Positions 42,976 through 52,710 are shown, numbered from the stretch's first letter. The stretch: 64,000 bases of DNA from Clostridia bacterium (GCA_003249225.1 QKJQ01000029.1:1-64000), one strand, 5' to 3'. Translations and numbers: made by a program. Notes: a model not told the origin generated them from the sequence alone.

Positions 42976-44586
42976 ATGGGAAAACGTATGATATTTTTGC
43001 TTCTTGTTGCAGGCATGCTGGTGTTTCTGATGAGCTGTAAAGGAACAGATCAGGAAGACACCGGTGAAGCTGTTGGGGAACAGCCTGCCTGGGAAAGACT
43101 AGCAAAAGAACCGATCACTTTCGATTGGTATATAAATTATTCCTGGTATACTACGCCTTGGGGACAGAACGCTGTCTCCAAGGCTATTACTGCGGAAACA
43201 GGAGTCAGTATTAAATTCGACGTACCGACAGGAAGTGAAAAAGAAAAACTGGATGCCATGATAGCATCTGACACGCTGCCGGATCTGATTACGCTTGGAT
43301 GGTGGGAAAATCAGGTTCAAACAATGATCGATCAGGAGATGGTCTATGCGTTAAATGAATTGGCCGACCAGTATGATCCTTACTTTTATAAAGTGGTGGA
43401 TGACCAGGTCGTGGCATGGTATCAGAAGGAAGACGGCAACCTTTACATGTATCCGAATTCCACATACACCCCGCAGGATTTTGATAATGGAACGAACATC
43501 GGCAGTAATCAGAACTTTCTGGTACGAAAGGACATCTATGAAGCAATCCAAAGTCCTGATATGACAACGATCGAGGGATTCAAACAGGCAATAATCGATG
43601 CGTCAGCCATGTTCCCGGAGATAAATGGAGAAGCATTGATTCCGATTGGGTCGGATGAGTTCTATGATGAGGGCTGTAATTCCTTCGATAAATACCTTCA
43701 GAACTTTCTGGCAGTCCCGTATGAGGTTGACGGAATTTACAATGACAGATATCAGGACAGTGATTTTATCAGCTGGCTTAAACTGTTCAGAGAACTGAAT
43801 CAGGAAGGATATCTGGCGGATGAAATCTTTATTGATAAACGGACTCAGCTGGAAGAAAATATGGCGAAGGGACGTTACTTTTGTCTGCTTTATCAGGGCA
43901 GCGATATACAGACCGCGCAGAAGAAATTAAATGCAGTAAATCCCGATATGGTTTACATTGCGGTTGATGGACCAAAGAATGCAAAGGGTGATGATCCGAT
44001 CCTGCCGAGTACGGGAATCAATGGATGGACCGTGACGCTTGTTTCAAAGAACTGCAAGGATCCGGAACGGGCGATAGCATTCCTAAGTTATCTGATCAGT
44101 GAAGAGGGTCAGAAAAAAGTATTTCTTGGCGTGGAAGGCGTCACATATGACGTAATAGACGGAGAATACGTTATGAAATCAGACGTGCAGGAGCTATTGA
44201 ACACCAACCGGAACGAATATGATTCGCTTTACGGTGCAGACGATGCCTATTGGATGCTGCAGGATAATGTAATGCAGGATCAATGGCTTGTTGATACCGA
44301 CCCGTTGATCCAGTCTCTGCGGGAATGGACAATGCCGTATACTCAGTACACCGGGCAGTATGATATTGTCTTTGATGCGGACAGCCTGTATGCACAGCTC
44401 GATCGTAAGATCAAGCTGACCTGGGGAGAGACGCTTCCCCTATTGCTTTTAGCCGAGACAGATGATGAATTTGATTCAATATTTAATCAGTATGTCAGTA
44501 AAAAATACGAGCTTGGTTACGAGGAACTTCAAAAAGAGTATACAAGAGTCATGCAGGAATCAAAAGAAAAGCTGGGATTGAAATGA
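42976..44586 (+). CDS. Second solute-binding lipoprotein, linked to the kinase
   Basis: A 536-residue lipoprotein with lipobox LMSC (Cys21). The mature part is a large family 1 (LipO-like) binding protein: PITFDWYINYSWY, WGQNAVSKAITAETGVSIKFDVPTG and DTLPDLITLGWW. I start at 42976, with GGAG 9 bases upstream; the in-frame ATG at 42961 has no site at a usable distance. Its stop is one base before the kinase start, so it is coupled to the two-component genes rather than the permeases. It may be an alternative receptor for the importer or a sensory subunit for the kinase. Confidence 0.85.
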   Translation: MGKRMIFLLLVAGMLVFLMSCKGTDQEDTGEAVGEQPAWERLAKEPITFDWYINYSWYTTPWGQNAVSKAITAETGVSIKFDVPTGSEKEKLDAMIASDTLPDLITLGWWENQVQTMIDQEMVYALNELADQYDPYFYKVVDDQVVAWYQKEDGNLYMYPNSTYTPQDFDNGTNIGSNQNFLVRKDIYEAIQSPDMTTIEGFKQAIIDASAMFPEINGEALIPIGSDEFYDEGCNSFDKYLQNFLAVPYEVDGIYNDRYQDSDFISWLKLFRELNQEGYLADEIFIDKRTQLEENMAKGRYFCLLYQGSDIQTAQKKLNAVNPDMVYIAVDGPKNAKGDDPILPSTGINGWTVTLVSKNCKDPERAIAFLSYLISEEGQKKVFLGVEGVTYDVIDGEYVMKSDVQELLNTNRNEYDSLYGADDAYWMLQDNVMQDQWLVDTDPLIQSLREWTMPYTQYTGQYDIVFDADSLYAQLDRKIKLTWGETLPLLLLAETDDEFDSIFNQYVSKKYELGYEELQKEYTRVMQESKEKLGLK

Positions 44587-44587
44587 T

Positions 44588-46447
44588 ATGAATACATTAA
44601 AGAGCTGGTTCGCAAGAAAAACACTGAATATAAAAATCACGATACTGCTTGGTATTATTATCTTTATACCGATCGGTGCCATTATTACGCTGGTCTTTCA
44701 GAATTTAAATGCGAACAATAGCAAGCAGGCGATCACGAACTTAAAATATAACATGAACCAGACCTATGGCGTTGTGCAAAAGACCGTCGAATTATGCAAC
44801 ACCTCGACGCAGGTGTTCCTCAACTATCAGAATCTTACGGATTTTCTGTTAACGATTGAAAATGAGAAAGACATTAACACGCTTGACCTGGTAGGCTTCT
44901 ATCATGATGATATCGGGATGCTTGAAAATATCGTAAATTCCAATCCATATCTGTATCAGATACGGGTTTATTCCGGCAGCGACGACTTTCCAGAGATGCT
45001 CCCGATACTGTATCACCACAGCCGGCTGCAGGAGTTCTCCTGGTCTGCGGATTATAGATCCGGGGAGTGGCAGTTTGATTATATTGATACGATGTCCAGT
45101 AATTCGGTCAACACTTCCGAACATACCATGGGGCTGATCACAACACTCGAAGATTATGAATACGGTGAACTGGCAGTAATCGAAGTTGCTGTACGTATGG
45201 AAGAAGTCTTTGATACCATGTTTCATTCTACGAATGATGAATGGGAGTGTCTGGTTGACAGTTCTGGAAACATATACAGTGGTTCACAGGAAGCTTCCTG
45301 CCTATGGGAAGCAAGCAAAACAAAAGCTGTTGAAGAACTTCTGCAGCTCAATGCGGGTAATAAAACAGAGGATGAACAAAACATACAAGACAGGTTGGAT
45401 GTTCTTAAAGAAGCGTACTTTGAGACAGAGCTGCTGGGAGAGAACGTTGTTGTGGGTATTCTTCCTATGAAGGAACTATCCGGGACAATGATCCGTATCG
45501 TCAGTATGGAAGACAGCTTAAAGACGATTGGAAAGTACCAGACTTTTTATATGTTCGGACTTCTGGCCGTTTTTATTCTCTTGGTCGGTTTAATCAACAT
45601 TCTTGTGAAATCCCTTTTAAAGCATTTTTATGAAATTCTTAGTACGATCACAAGAATTCAGGAAGGAGATCTTGAAGTCAGAACGAATCTCACCGGAAAT
45701 GATGAGATGGGGCATCTTGGCATGCAGATCGATATCATGCTTGATACGATTGACCGTCTGATGCATGAGAATCTCAAACGTGAGTTATTGATGAAGAATT
45801 CAGAGATCAAAGCCTTGCAGAACCAGATTAATGCACATTTTATCTATAATGTGCTGGAAGCCATAAAGATGATGGCTGAGATAGATGAAAAGTCTGAAAT
45901 ATCGGATGCTGTTACATCACTTGGTAAGCTTCTACGCTATGGCATGAAATTTACGGCCAGAAATGTAACAGTAGCACAGGAGATCGAATACGTCAGAAAT
46001 TATCTGGAACTGATCAATCTGCGGTTTGATTTCCGGATAAACCTTGCGCTTAATATTTCAGAGCTGATCTATCATCAGGAGATACCAAAAATCACATTAC
46101 AACCGATTGTTGAGAATGCTTTTTATCACGGAATTGAAGAACTTGGTGAAGACGCAAGCATTTATATAAAAGCCTATGAGGAAGGAAATGATTTTCTGAT
46201 TGAGATCACAGATTCAGGAAAAGGTATGAGTCAGAGAGAAGTTGATGAGATTCATAAAAAGCTGGCAGGGGATATCGAAAGCGGTGGTGGCAGCGGAAAT
46301 GGAATTGGTCTCAAGAATGTACAGGACAGGATACGGATTTCGTTTGGTGAGAATTACGGCATCCGGATCTACTCCAAAGAAATGTGCTATACAAAGGTCG
46401 TAGTAAGACTGCCGATTACGCATAGGGGGATTGTGTGCAATGAATAG
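44588..46447 (+). CDS. YesM-type sensor histidine kinase of the glucan locus
   Basis: A 619-residue membrane kinase with two transmembrane segments (about 15-37 and 318-342), an extracellular sensor between them, a HAMP-like linker, the phospho-acceptor His417 in QINAHFIYNVLEAIK, and an HATPase_c domain (LQPIVENAFYHGIEE, DSGKGMSQ, GNGIGLKNVQDRI). As in the kinase of the first operon, the usual Pro of QINPHF is Ala. It starts one base after the binding-protein stop and overlaps the response regulator gene by eight bases, so three genes are translationally coupled. It should sense external oligosaccharide and activate the regulator. Confidence 0.92.
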   Translation: MNTLKSWFARKTLNIKITILLGIIIFIPIGAIITLVFQNLNANNSKQAITNLKYNMNQTYGVVQKTVELCNTSTQVFLNYQNLTDFLLTIENEKDINTLDLVGFYHDDIGMLENIVNSNPYLYQIRVYSGSDDFPEMLPILYHHSRLQEFSWSADYRSGEWQFDYIDTMSSNSVNTSEHTMGLITTLEDYEYGELAVIEVAVRMEEVFDTMFHSTNDEWECLVDSSGNIYSGSQEASCLWEASKTKAVEELLQLNAGNKTEDEQNIQDRLDVLKEAYFETELLGENVVVGILPMKELSGTMIRIVSMEDSLKTIGKYQTFYMFGLLAVFILLVGLINILVKSLLKHFYEILSTITRIQEGDLEVRTNLTGNDEMGHLGMQIDIMLDTIDRLMHENLKRELLMKNSEIKALQNQINAHFIYNVLEAIKMMAEIDEKSEISDAVTSLGKLLRYGMKFTARNVTVAQEIEYVRNYLELINLRFDFRINLALNISELIYHQEIPKITLQPIVENAFYHGIEELGEDASIYIKAYEEGNDFLIEITDSGKGMSQREVDEIHKKLAGDIESGGGSGNGIGLKNVQDRIRISFGENYGIRIYSKEMCYTKVVVRLPITHRGIVCNE

Positions 46448-47900
46448 AGTCTTGGTGGTGGAAGATGAAAAGCTGATTCGCAAAGGAATTGTCACTATGC
46501 TAAGCCGAGTGCCTGTCCCGATTGGAGAGGTCATTGAAACACGCAACGGGTTAGAAGCGCTGGAGGTTCTGCAGAACCAAAAAGTCGATCTTGTGATTAC
46601 CGACATCCGAATGCCGAAAATGGATGGCATCCAGCTGGTTCGTGCAATTCAGGATGTACCAGATAAGCCGTATGTACTTGTAATCAGCGGTTACGATGAT
46701 TTTAATTATGCTGTCGAAGTTTTGCGCCAAGGGGTTAAAGATTATCTTTTGAAACCTGTCGAACGTGAAAAATTTTATGAGGTAATTCAATCGGTTCAGC
46801 AGGACATTGACGGAAGAGATGCTAAGAACGAGATCTCTAAAAAAATCGGAAGTCAGCAGTTAAAATATCTTCTGTTGAACAAGAACATAAGAAAAGATGA
46901 AATAGATGCCATAGAGCGGCTGTTCCATAATATTATCCCGGACAATGCTTATTATATATGTTGCTGTCATAATGCAGCAGACACCATTTTCTCTGAGGAG
47001 GACCTGTTAATCTTACGGGATATTGGAAAACAAGATCTGCTGATCCTTCAAAAAAAACAACTGGATCAAATGATGAATGACGGTTATAGGAACAAAAGTA
47101 TGGGAATCAGCAGACTGCATCACGGCATGGAAGAGCTTTCGGCAGCCTATGCAGAAGCCTTGAAAGCCAGACAGGAAGCGTTTGCAAAGTGCCTGCCATT
47201 CTACCACTTTGAGGAGGCGAGTTATGAATACGAGTCTGTACCGGAAGATTTTGCAGATCAGTTCGTACAGCTTTTTGGTACCCAGAGAGCGGAGGAAGGA
47301 ATTCGCAAATTTGATAACATTAGATTCAAAGCCAGAAAGAACCTGATCGCTTCTGATACGCTTCTGGAAATTACAAAAGCGATATTGCAGAATCTGATTA
47401 TGACGTATGAGAGAATTATCGAGTTCGATGTTGAGGAATTGCAGAAGTTCAACGAACCTTTGAATTATGAAAATGCTGATCAGTACTTTGAAAGATTGGA
47501 GAGCTGGATAAGAAAGAAGCAGCAGCTGATCATGGAGGAATTCGATGATTACAGGAATAAAGAAAAGATCAACATGGCAGTAAATTATATCAAAGAGAAT
47601 TTTCGGAGTGATCTTAATATGGCAGTTGTCAGCAACAGTATCTCCATGAATTATTCTTTGTTTTCTCTAAACTTTAAGCAGTATACCGGTATGAACTTTG
47701 TGAATTATCTGAAAAAAATACGAATTGAGGAAGCCAAGAGACTGCTGGAGGAAACAGAAGAGAAAATCATTGATATCAGCCAAATGGTAGGTTATGAGAA
47801 TGAAAAGCACTTCATGAAGACCTTCAAGAGCGTAAGTGGAGTATCTCCCAGCGAATACCGGAGGAACAATCAGACGATCCGAAAAGAAATCAAAGATTAG
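46440..47900 (+). CDS. YesN-type AraC response regulator
   Basis: A 486-residue response regulator: a receiver domain (1-125) with VVEDE at 6-10 and the phospho-acceptor Asp55 (VITDIRMPKMDG), a long central region (about 130-380), and an AraC double helix-turn-helix at the end (about 385-484, MAVVSNSISMNYSLFSLNF and ISQMVGYENEKHFMKTFKSVSGVSP). The ATG at 46440 overlaps the kinase end, with GGGGGA upstream. This is the standard partner of YesM kinases and probably activates the locus from 30217 or 39507. Confidence 0.92.
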   Translation: MNRVLVVEDEKLIRKGIVTMLSRVPVPIGEVIETRNGLEALEVLQNQKVDLVITDIRMPKMDGIQLVRAIQDVPDKPYVLVISGYDDFNYAVEVLRQGVKDYLLKPVEREKFYEVIQSVQQDIDGRDAKNEISKKIGSQQLKYLLLNKNIRKDEIDAIERLFHNIIPDNAYYICCCHNAADTIFSEEDLLILRDIGKQDLLILQKKQLDQMMNDGYRNKSMGISRLHHGMEELSAAYAEALKARQEAFAKCLPFYHFEEASYEYESVPEDFADQFVQLFGTQRAEEGIRKFDNIRFKARKNLIASDTLLEITKAILQNLIMTYERIIEFDVEELQKFNEPLNYENADQYFERLESWIRKKQQLIMEEFDDYRNKEKINMAVNYIKENFRSDLNMAVVSNSISMNYSLFSLNFKQYTGMNFVNYLKKIRIEEAKRLLEETEEKIIDISQMVGYENEKHFMKTFKSVSGVSPSEYRRNNQTIRKEIKD

Positions 47901-47910
47901 ACAAAACTGT

Positions 47911-48651
47911 TTACTTATAATACTGCTTCCTGTACTGCATGGGAGTCAGTCCGGTTTCTTTTCGAAAGCATTGAATAAAATGGCTTTGCGAAGCAAATCC
48001 AAAGTACTCTGCAATATCTCCGTAGGGGAAATCTGAAAACATAAGCATATTGGCAGCAGCTTTTATCTTTTCACACCGGATAAAGCTGCTGATGCTTTTT
48101 CCAGTTTCTTTGATAAATAAGGAAGAGAGGTAACTGCGGTTTTTTTGAAGACTGTCAGCGATGGATGCAACCGTCAGCGGTTCATTTCGATGTCTGTATA
48201 TATAGTTTATTGTTTTTGTTGTTAAAATGGAATAAATCTGTTTCTTTGGAAGGTCAGCCATCTGCTGTGTGAAATCAAGCAGCATCTCATTGTGCAGGGT
48301 AAGAATCAGAAAAGCGGACGAAAGACGGTCCATCCTGCTGATATAGAGGTCGCTTAAAGTGTAAGCCAATTCACGTTCCAGTCCTTTTTCCACGCATAGT
48401 CTTGTAATCAGCGCCGCGGATACGATGAAATGATATCTTATATTCCTCAGATAGTCATTCGAAAGCTGTCCATATTGTGAATTCTCATATCGGTGTATAT
48501 CATTCGGGTCCGACAAAAGCTTTGTTACGGCATCAATATTTCCTTCTGTTATATTGTTATAGAAGCTGTATTCCTGATTGTATTCAACATGATTCGTTTG
48601 CTCTTCGCGCTGCCTGAAAAGCCGTGAAGTCAGCTCTTTGTTCATACTCAT
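47911..48651 (-). CDS. AraC-family transcription regulator
   Basis: A 246-residue regulator with an N-terminal region of unknown fold and a C-terminal AraC DNA-binding domain (about 150-245, VASIADSLQKNRSYLSSLF and GDIAEYFGFASQSHFIQCFRKETGLTP). GGAGG is 8 bases before the ATG. It converges on the response regulator with only 10 bases between stops. It is likely a second control layer for the glucan locus or for the sugar kinase divergently transcribed from 49074. Confidence 0.9.
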   Translation of the reverse strand: MSMNKELTSRLFRQREEQTNHVEYNQEYSFYNNITEGNIDAVTKLLSDPNDIHRYENSQYGQLSNDYLRNIRYHFIVSAALITRLCVEKGLERELAYTLSDLYISRMDRLSSAFLILTLHNEMLLDFTQQMADLPKKQIYSILTTKTINYIYRHRNEPLTVASIADSLQKNRSYLSSLFIKETGKSISSFIRCEKIKAAANMLMFSDFPYGDIAEYFGFASQSHFIQCFRKETGLTPMQYRKQYYK

Positions 48652-49073
48652 AATTAATTTCCTCCTTCGGGTTCGATCCTGCTTCCATGTATCAACACAG
48701 ATGACTCAATAAAAATGGTAAAGTACAAATGGCTTAATGCAAATGGTTCAATATAAATATAAACATAGTACAAATATGATATTAATACAACGAATATTAT
48801 ATATGATTTACAAAAAACAAAATATAATGAAATATATTACAAAAGAAAATGGCAGAAAAGAGTGGCAAAAGAGACTAGCAGAAGAGATTGACAAAAAGTA
48901 AGTGACAGAAAAGAATGGCTGAGGAAAATTACAGAAGAGATTGACAAAAGGATAAGGCGGAATAGGAAAATAAAAGCAGCGTAAATAGAAATTGCTGTTT
49001 GATGAAGGAGACGTGAAATAGAACCAGGAAAGCTGGTCTGTTTGAGTCGGATGGAGTAAGGAGGAGCTCGTGT
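48652..49073. other. Divergent intergenic region with purine-rich repeats
   Basis: This holds the promoters of the AraC and PfkB genes. From about 48840 to 48960 the plus strand is rich in A and G, with degenerate GACAGAAAAGA-like copies, and an identical 18-bp stretch (CAGAAGAGATTGACAAAA) occurs at 48879 and 48932. No gene is supported. Confidence 0.5.
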
Positions 49074-49982
49074 ATGATATCGGTTTATTTGTATGGCATG
49101 ATTGTTGGATCGAATAGTTTTAAACTCTCTGAATTTGTTAAACCGGATGAATATTCGGAGATAGAAGCAAGTTATAATTTTCCGGGAGGGGAGACCGGAA
49201 CCTGTGCTACTGTGTTAGCATCTCTTGGTGCGCAGGTCGTTATGGATGGGAATCACATCGGCAGAAAAGTGGCACCGCTCGTAAAGGAATTCTACAAAAA
49301 AAAATCAGTGAATCTGAACTCACTTCATTTTGATGAGGGATATGAAGGACTTGAGGATTACGTACTGATTGCGGGAGATGCCAGAACACCTATGGGAACC
49401 TTTGGAAAATTTTATACACAGGCATACAGAGATGGCCTAAAGCGCTGGAATTCACCAAAAGAGAACGATATTCAAAACTGTGATTTTGCTGCAATTGATC
49501 CTTATTTTCAGGCGGAATGTGACCTGGCTGCAAAATACTGCGTAAAGTATGGAAAACCGTATGTGACAATAGACTGCAGTTTTGACGGATTTCTGCATAA
49601 GAACGCAGCCGTATCGATCCTGTCCGGAGAAGGAATTCATAATCTTTATCCCGGAAAGACAAGAGAAGAACTCTTCCCCATCTATCAGGAAAATGGTGGT
49701 GGTCTGACCATCCTGACGCACGGCGGGCACGAATTCTTCTACGGCAGAAGCGGTGGCAAGATGAAATCCTTCCAGCCTTATAAGGTAGAGGTTGCCAGTA
49801 CCCTTGGTGCAGGGGACACATTCAAGGCCGGTTGTACCTATGCACTGGCAAAAGGAATGGAGGACGATGAACTTGTCAGATTTGCAAGTGCCTGTTCTGC
49901 CGTTGCTATATCAAGATACCCTTCGCAGCTGAATCCTCCGAGGCTTGAAGAGGTGGAAGCAATGATACAAAGCAGGCTGTGA
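49074..49982 (+). CDS. PfkB-family carbohydrate kinase
   Basis: A 302-residue ribokinase-fold sugar kinase. The C-terminal signature STLGAGDTFKAG has the catalytic base Asp248 and the anion hole GAGD. The N-terminal substrate motif is FPGGETGTCATVLASLG, in place of the usual GGxxxNxA. GGAGG is 9 bases before the ATG. The substrate is unknown; it may phosphorylate a sugar or sugar acid for the aldolase encoded at 54410. It is divergent from an AraC regulator that might control it. Confidence 0.88.
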   Translation: MISVYLYGMIVGSNSFKLSEFVKPDEYSEIEASYNFPGGETGTCATVLASLGAQVVMDGNHIGRKVAPLVKEFYKKKSVNLNSLHFDEGYEGLEDYVLIAGDARTPMGTFGKFYTQAYRDGLKRWNSPKENDIQNCDFAAIDPYFQAECDLAAKYCVKYGKPYVTIDCSFDGFLHKNAAVSILSGEGIHNLYPGKTREELFPIYQENGGGLTILTHGGHEFFYGRSGGKMKSFQPYKVEVASTLGAGDTFKAGCTYALAKGMEDDELVRFASACSAVAISRYPSQLNPPRLEEVEAMIQSRL

Positions 49983-50019
49983 CAGATACAAACTCTTGCT
50001 GCGTAAAGCGAGACGTTGG

Positions 50020-50514
50020 TCAGGATATTGTTTCGTTCGTTTCTTTATAAATGAATTGGGATGGATTATCAATCTTTTTGAAAAAAATGTCCGCTTCCTC
50101 TTTTTGCCCTGATTTTGTTAGCGTTACCGTCAACAAATAAAGAAGAAGATTATTGTCATGAGCGGTACGAAGCTTGAATAAAAGTGCTCTGCGAAAACTG
50201 TCTTCTGCAGCCTCTAGTTCATTGTTCTGCAAAGAAATCGTACCACAAAACAGGTAATAATATCCACGCTGTGACCTGAAAAGCAAGTGAGGGGACTTGA
50301 TTCGATCAAGTTCATCTCTTGCTTTTTCAAATTCGCCCTTACTACAGAGCTTGCCAGCTCTGTATACGGTTCCATAAGCTAGCAGAAGGAGGAGAGAAGC
50401 AGCGGCACAAAGCAAAAAGACAAGGCTTTGAATGTATTCTTTTTGAAAGACGGAGTATCCGGCAAGGCCGACACAGATTACACTGATAATAATTCTTGTA
50501 GAATTTCTGTACAT
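50020..50514 (-). CDS. Small membrane protein with TPR-like tail
   Basis: A 164-residue protein with two hydrophobic segments close together (about 7-20 and 25-48) and a helical C-terminal half. The latter has TPR-like pairs (GKLCSKGEFEKARDELDRI, CGTISLQNNELEAAEDSFRRAL, LTKSGQKEEADIFFKKI). I start at 50514, where AAGGAAGGGAT lies upstream of the ATG. It is probably a membrane scaffold; no specific role can be given. It converges with the PfkB gene. Confidence 0.7.
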   Translation of the reverse strand: MYRNSTRIIISVICVGLAGYSVFQKEYIQSLVFLLCAAASLLLLLAYGTVYRAGKLCSKGEFEKARDELDRIKSPHLLFRSQRGYYYLFCGTISLQNNELEAAEDSFRRALLFKLRTAHDNNLLLYLLTVTLTKSGQKEEADIFFKKIDNPSQFIYKETNETIS

Positions 50515-50796
50515 AGTTATATCCCTTCCTTGCAGCATAAGTCCATCATAGAACTCATCTGCGGTTGTTTTATTAAAACGGTCAACAGGCTGACGACTCT
50601 TGCCTTCTATAATAGACCATAAAAATAATTATATCAGATTTGTTTTACTTCATCAAAGAAATTCTGAAGCTGGATATGGAACAGTTTCTGTCTTGTACAA
50701 AATGTATAATCATGGAATAAAGGGTAGTAAACATGTTTGTGCAATGATATAATAAGATTCAAGGTCAATGAAGTAAGGATAACGGAGGATTGGAAA

Positions 50797-51081
50797 TTGG
50801 AGAGTTCAGAAGCTGAAAGAAGAAAGCTGAATCGAAAGGTAATGAAAATGACGTTTCAGAGTGAATTTAAGAAAAGAGAGAAATCTTATTTTATTGATTT
50901 CCTCATCAATTTTATTTCTGTTTTACTAGGTGTAAGTATGTCAGAACTGGTGATAAAATTCACTGCTATTGATGGATATGTTGTTAATCTTATAATAACG
51001 ACACTGATTACTTTTGTTTTTATTACTGTCTTTTCCCTGCTTCGAAAGAGAACAAATTGGAGCCAGGAAGAACAAAACTGA
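50797..51081 (+). CDS. Small membrane protein, unknown
   Basis: About 94 residues from a TTG start with GGAGG 8 bases upstream. The protein has a charged N-terminus, then two hydrophobic segments (about 35-54 and 60-79, FISVLLGVSMSELVI and LIITTLITFVFITVFSLL) and a charged tail. A later ATG pair (50842 and 50848) or an upstream ATG at 50737 are other possible starts. No family is recognised. Confidence 0.5.
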   Translation: MESSEAERRKLNRKVMKMTFQSEFKKREKSYFIDFLINFISVLLGVSMSELVIKFTAIDGYVVNLIITTLITFVFITVFSLLRKRTNWSQEEQN

Positions 51082-51257
51082 AGATAGCACAGGTAGGGAG
51101 AAGTAAACTATAGGAAAGAATATAAGGAATATTTCGTGTGTATTCCATCTCTATAAACAAAACGATGTGTCCTTCGACCGTTTACACGGGATGACAGGAA
51201 GGAATATCGGATATGTAGCGGGACGATCCGGTTCAACGGTTTCTTGGAGGTAGCGAA

Positions 51258-51767
51258 ATGAAACTGATAAAATCTATTACCGATAAATGCTTTCTTGATT
51301 CTGAAATCACTTCAGATGGGAATCCGCGTTTAACTGCACGATCAATTTTGCGGAATGAGGATGGGCATATTGCATTAATCTATAGCAGTAAATTTCATGT
51401 TTACAGCTTTCCCGGTGGTAAGATAGAAGAGGGAGAGAGCATTGAGGATGCATTAAAGAGAGAAATACTCGAGGAAACAGGATGCTCTTGTAGGATAACA
51501 AGGGAATTAGGGTACATCTATGAAAACAGAGGCACGCTAGACTATGTACAAAAATCCTTTTATTATGTCACGGATCTGGTGGGAGAACAAACAAAGGCAG
51601 ATTTGACAGAGACTGAAATAGAGAATGGTACAACCTTTGACTGGTATAGCAAGGATGAGATTTATGATCGCCTCATGAGTTCTGCACATGAAACATTGCA
51701 GCAAAAGTTTTTACAGGCACGAGACCTGGCAGTTTATAAGGAATATTTAAATCAGGAAGGGTTATAA
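51258..51767 (+). CDS. Nudix hydrolase
   Basis: A 169-residue Nudix protein; the box runs from Gly54 to Gly75 and matches G-x5-E-x7-R-E-x-x-E-E-x-G (GGKIEEGE, then KREILEETG). GGAGG precedes the ATG. The residues before the box (VYSFPGGK) resemble ADP-ribose or nucleoside-diphosphate-sugar hydrolases, but the substrate is open. It is 83 bases before the lactonase-like gene. Confidence 0.9.
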   Translation: MKLIKSITDKCFLDSEITSDGNPRLTARSILRNEDGHIALIYSSKFHVYSFPGGKIEEGESIEDALKREILEETGCSCRITRELGYIYENRGTLDYVQKSFYYVTDLVGEQTKADLTETEIENGTTFDWYSKDEIYDRLMSSAHETLQQKFLQARDLAVYKEYLNQEGL

Positions 51768-51849
51768 AGTGGGGCTGTTTTGAACTGGATCATAGAAATT
51801 CTTCAATAGTACAAGAAGCTAAAAAATTACAATACAATGGGGGAGAACA

Positions 51850-52596
51850 ATGAAACTATATATACTGAATACCGGATATCTCGAAACGAACTTTGGTGAG
51901 AAGAATCAGCTTCCCGTACTGGCTTTTTTAATTGAGACAGAACAGGGACCTATTCTTTTTGATACCGGCAGCAATCCGGAGGCAATGAACGGATACTGGC
52001 CTTCGAATTACAGAGGAATGTTCCCTCTTTTTCAAATGAAAGAGGAACGGCTGGAGGAACAGTTGAAACTTTGCGGTGTGAGACCAGAAGATATACATAC
52101 GGTCGTCTTATCCCATATGCATCTGGATCATTCAGGGAATATCGCATTGTTCCCGCATGCGGATGTCTATGTTCCAAAGGAAGACTATGATTTTGCAGTC
52201 ATGAACGTGAACAGCAGTCCGGACCCGACAAAACACGGTCCTTACATAAAAGCAGAGATCGAAGCTGAGGTAAAGCAGTATCATTTCATTGAGAAGGATT
52301 TTGAACTGGTTCCGGGGGTTGAAGTAATCACTTTACCCGGTCATACCCCGGGGCTTCTGGGAATGGTGGTTCATCTTGAGAAAGGTACCGTTATTATGCC
52401 CCAGGACAGCATTTACACGAAGGTGATCTATGGACCACCGGCCAGACCATCAGCTTTGATGTATGATAAGGGGAAGTATTTTGCATCCATTGAGAAGGTA
52501 CGTGAACTCGAGAGCCGGTATCAGGCTGATGTAATATTCTCACATGATAAGGATCATTTCAAAACAATCAAGAAAGCACCCGAGTACTATGAATAG
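51850..52596 (+). CDS. Metallo-beta-lactamase-fold lactonase, AiiA/AttM-like
   Basis: A 248-residue metallo-hydrolase of the N-acyl homoserine lactonase group. All recalled AiiA metal ligands have counterparts: His89, His91, Asp93, His94 (SHMHLDHSG), His165 (LPGHTPG), Asp186 (MPQDSIY) and His232 (FSHDKDH). Tyr189, three residues after the bridging Asp, matches the AiiA active-site tyrosine. It may open the ring of a homoserine lactone or of a sugar lactone; the nearby sugar-kinase and aldolase genes favour the second, and only assay can tell. GGGGGAGA precedes the ATG. Confidence 0.87.
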   Translation: MKLYILNTGYLETNFGEKNQLPVLAFLIETEQGPILFDTGSNPEAMNGYWPSNYRGMFPLFQMKEERLEEQLKLCGVRPEDIHTVVLSHMHLDHSGNIALFPHADVYVPKEDYDFAVMNVNSSPDPTKHGPYIKAEIEAEVKQYHFIEKDFELVPGVEVITLPGHTPGLLGMVVHLEKGTVIMPQDSIYTKVIYGPPARPSALMYDKGKYFASIEKVRELESRYQADVIFSHDKDHFKTIKKAPEYYE

Positions 52597-52710
52597 AATA
52601 AGAAGTCAGATTTACTGAATAAATTATCAAAAAATAGGTCAAAACGCTGAAAATATAGTGTGATGACTTATTTTTTTTGGAATAAACATGCAAAAGTTGC
52701 AATTCTCCAA

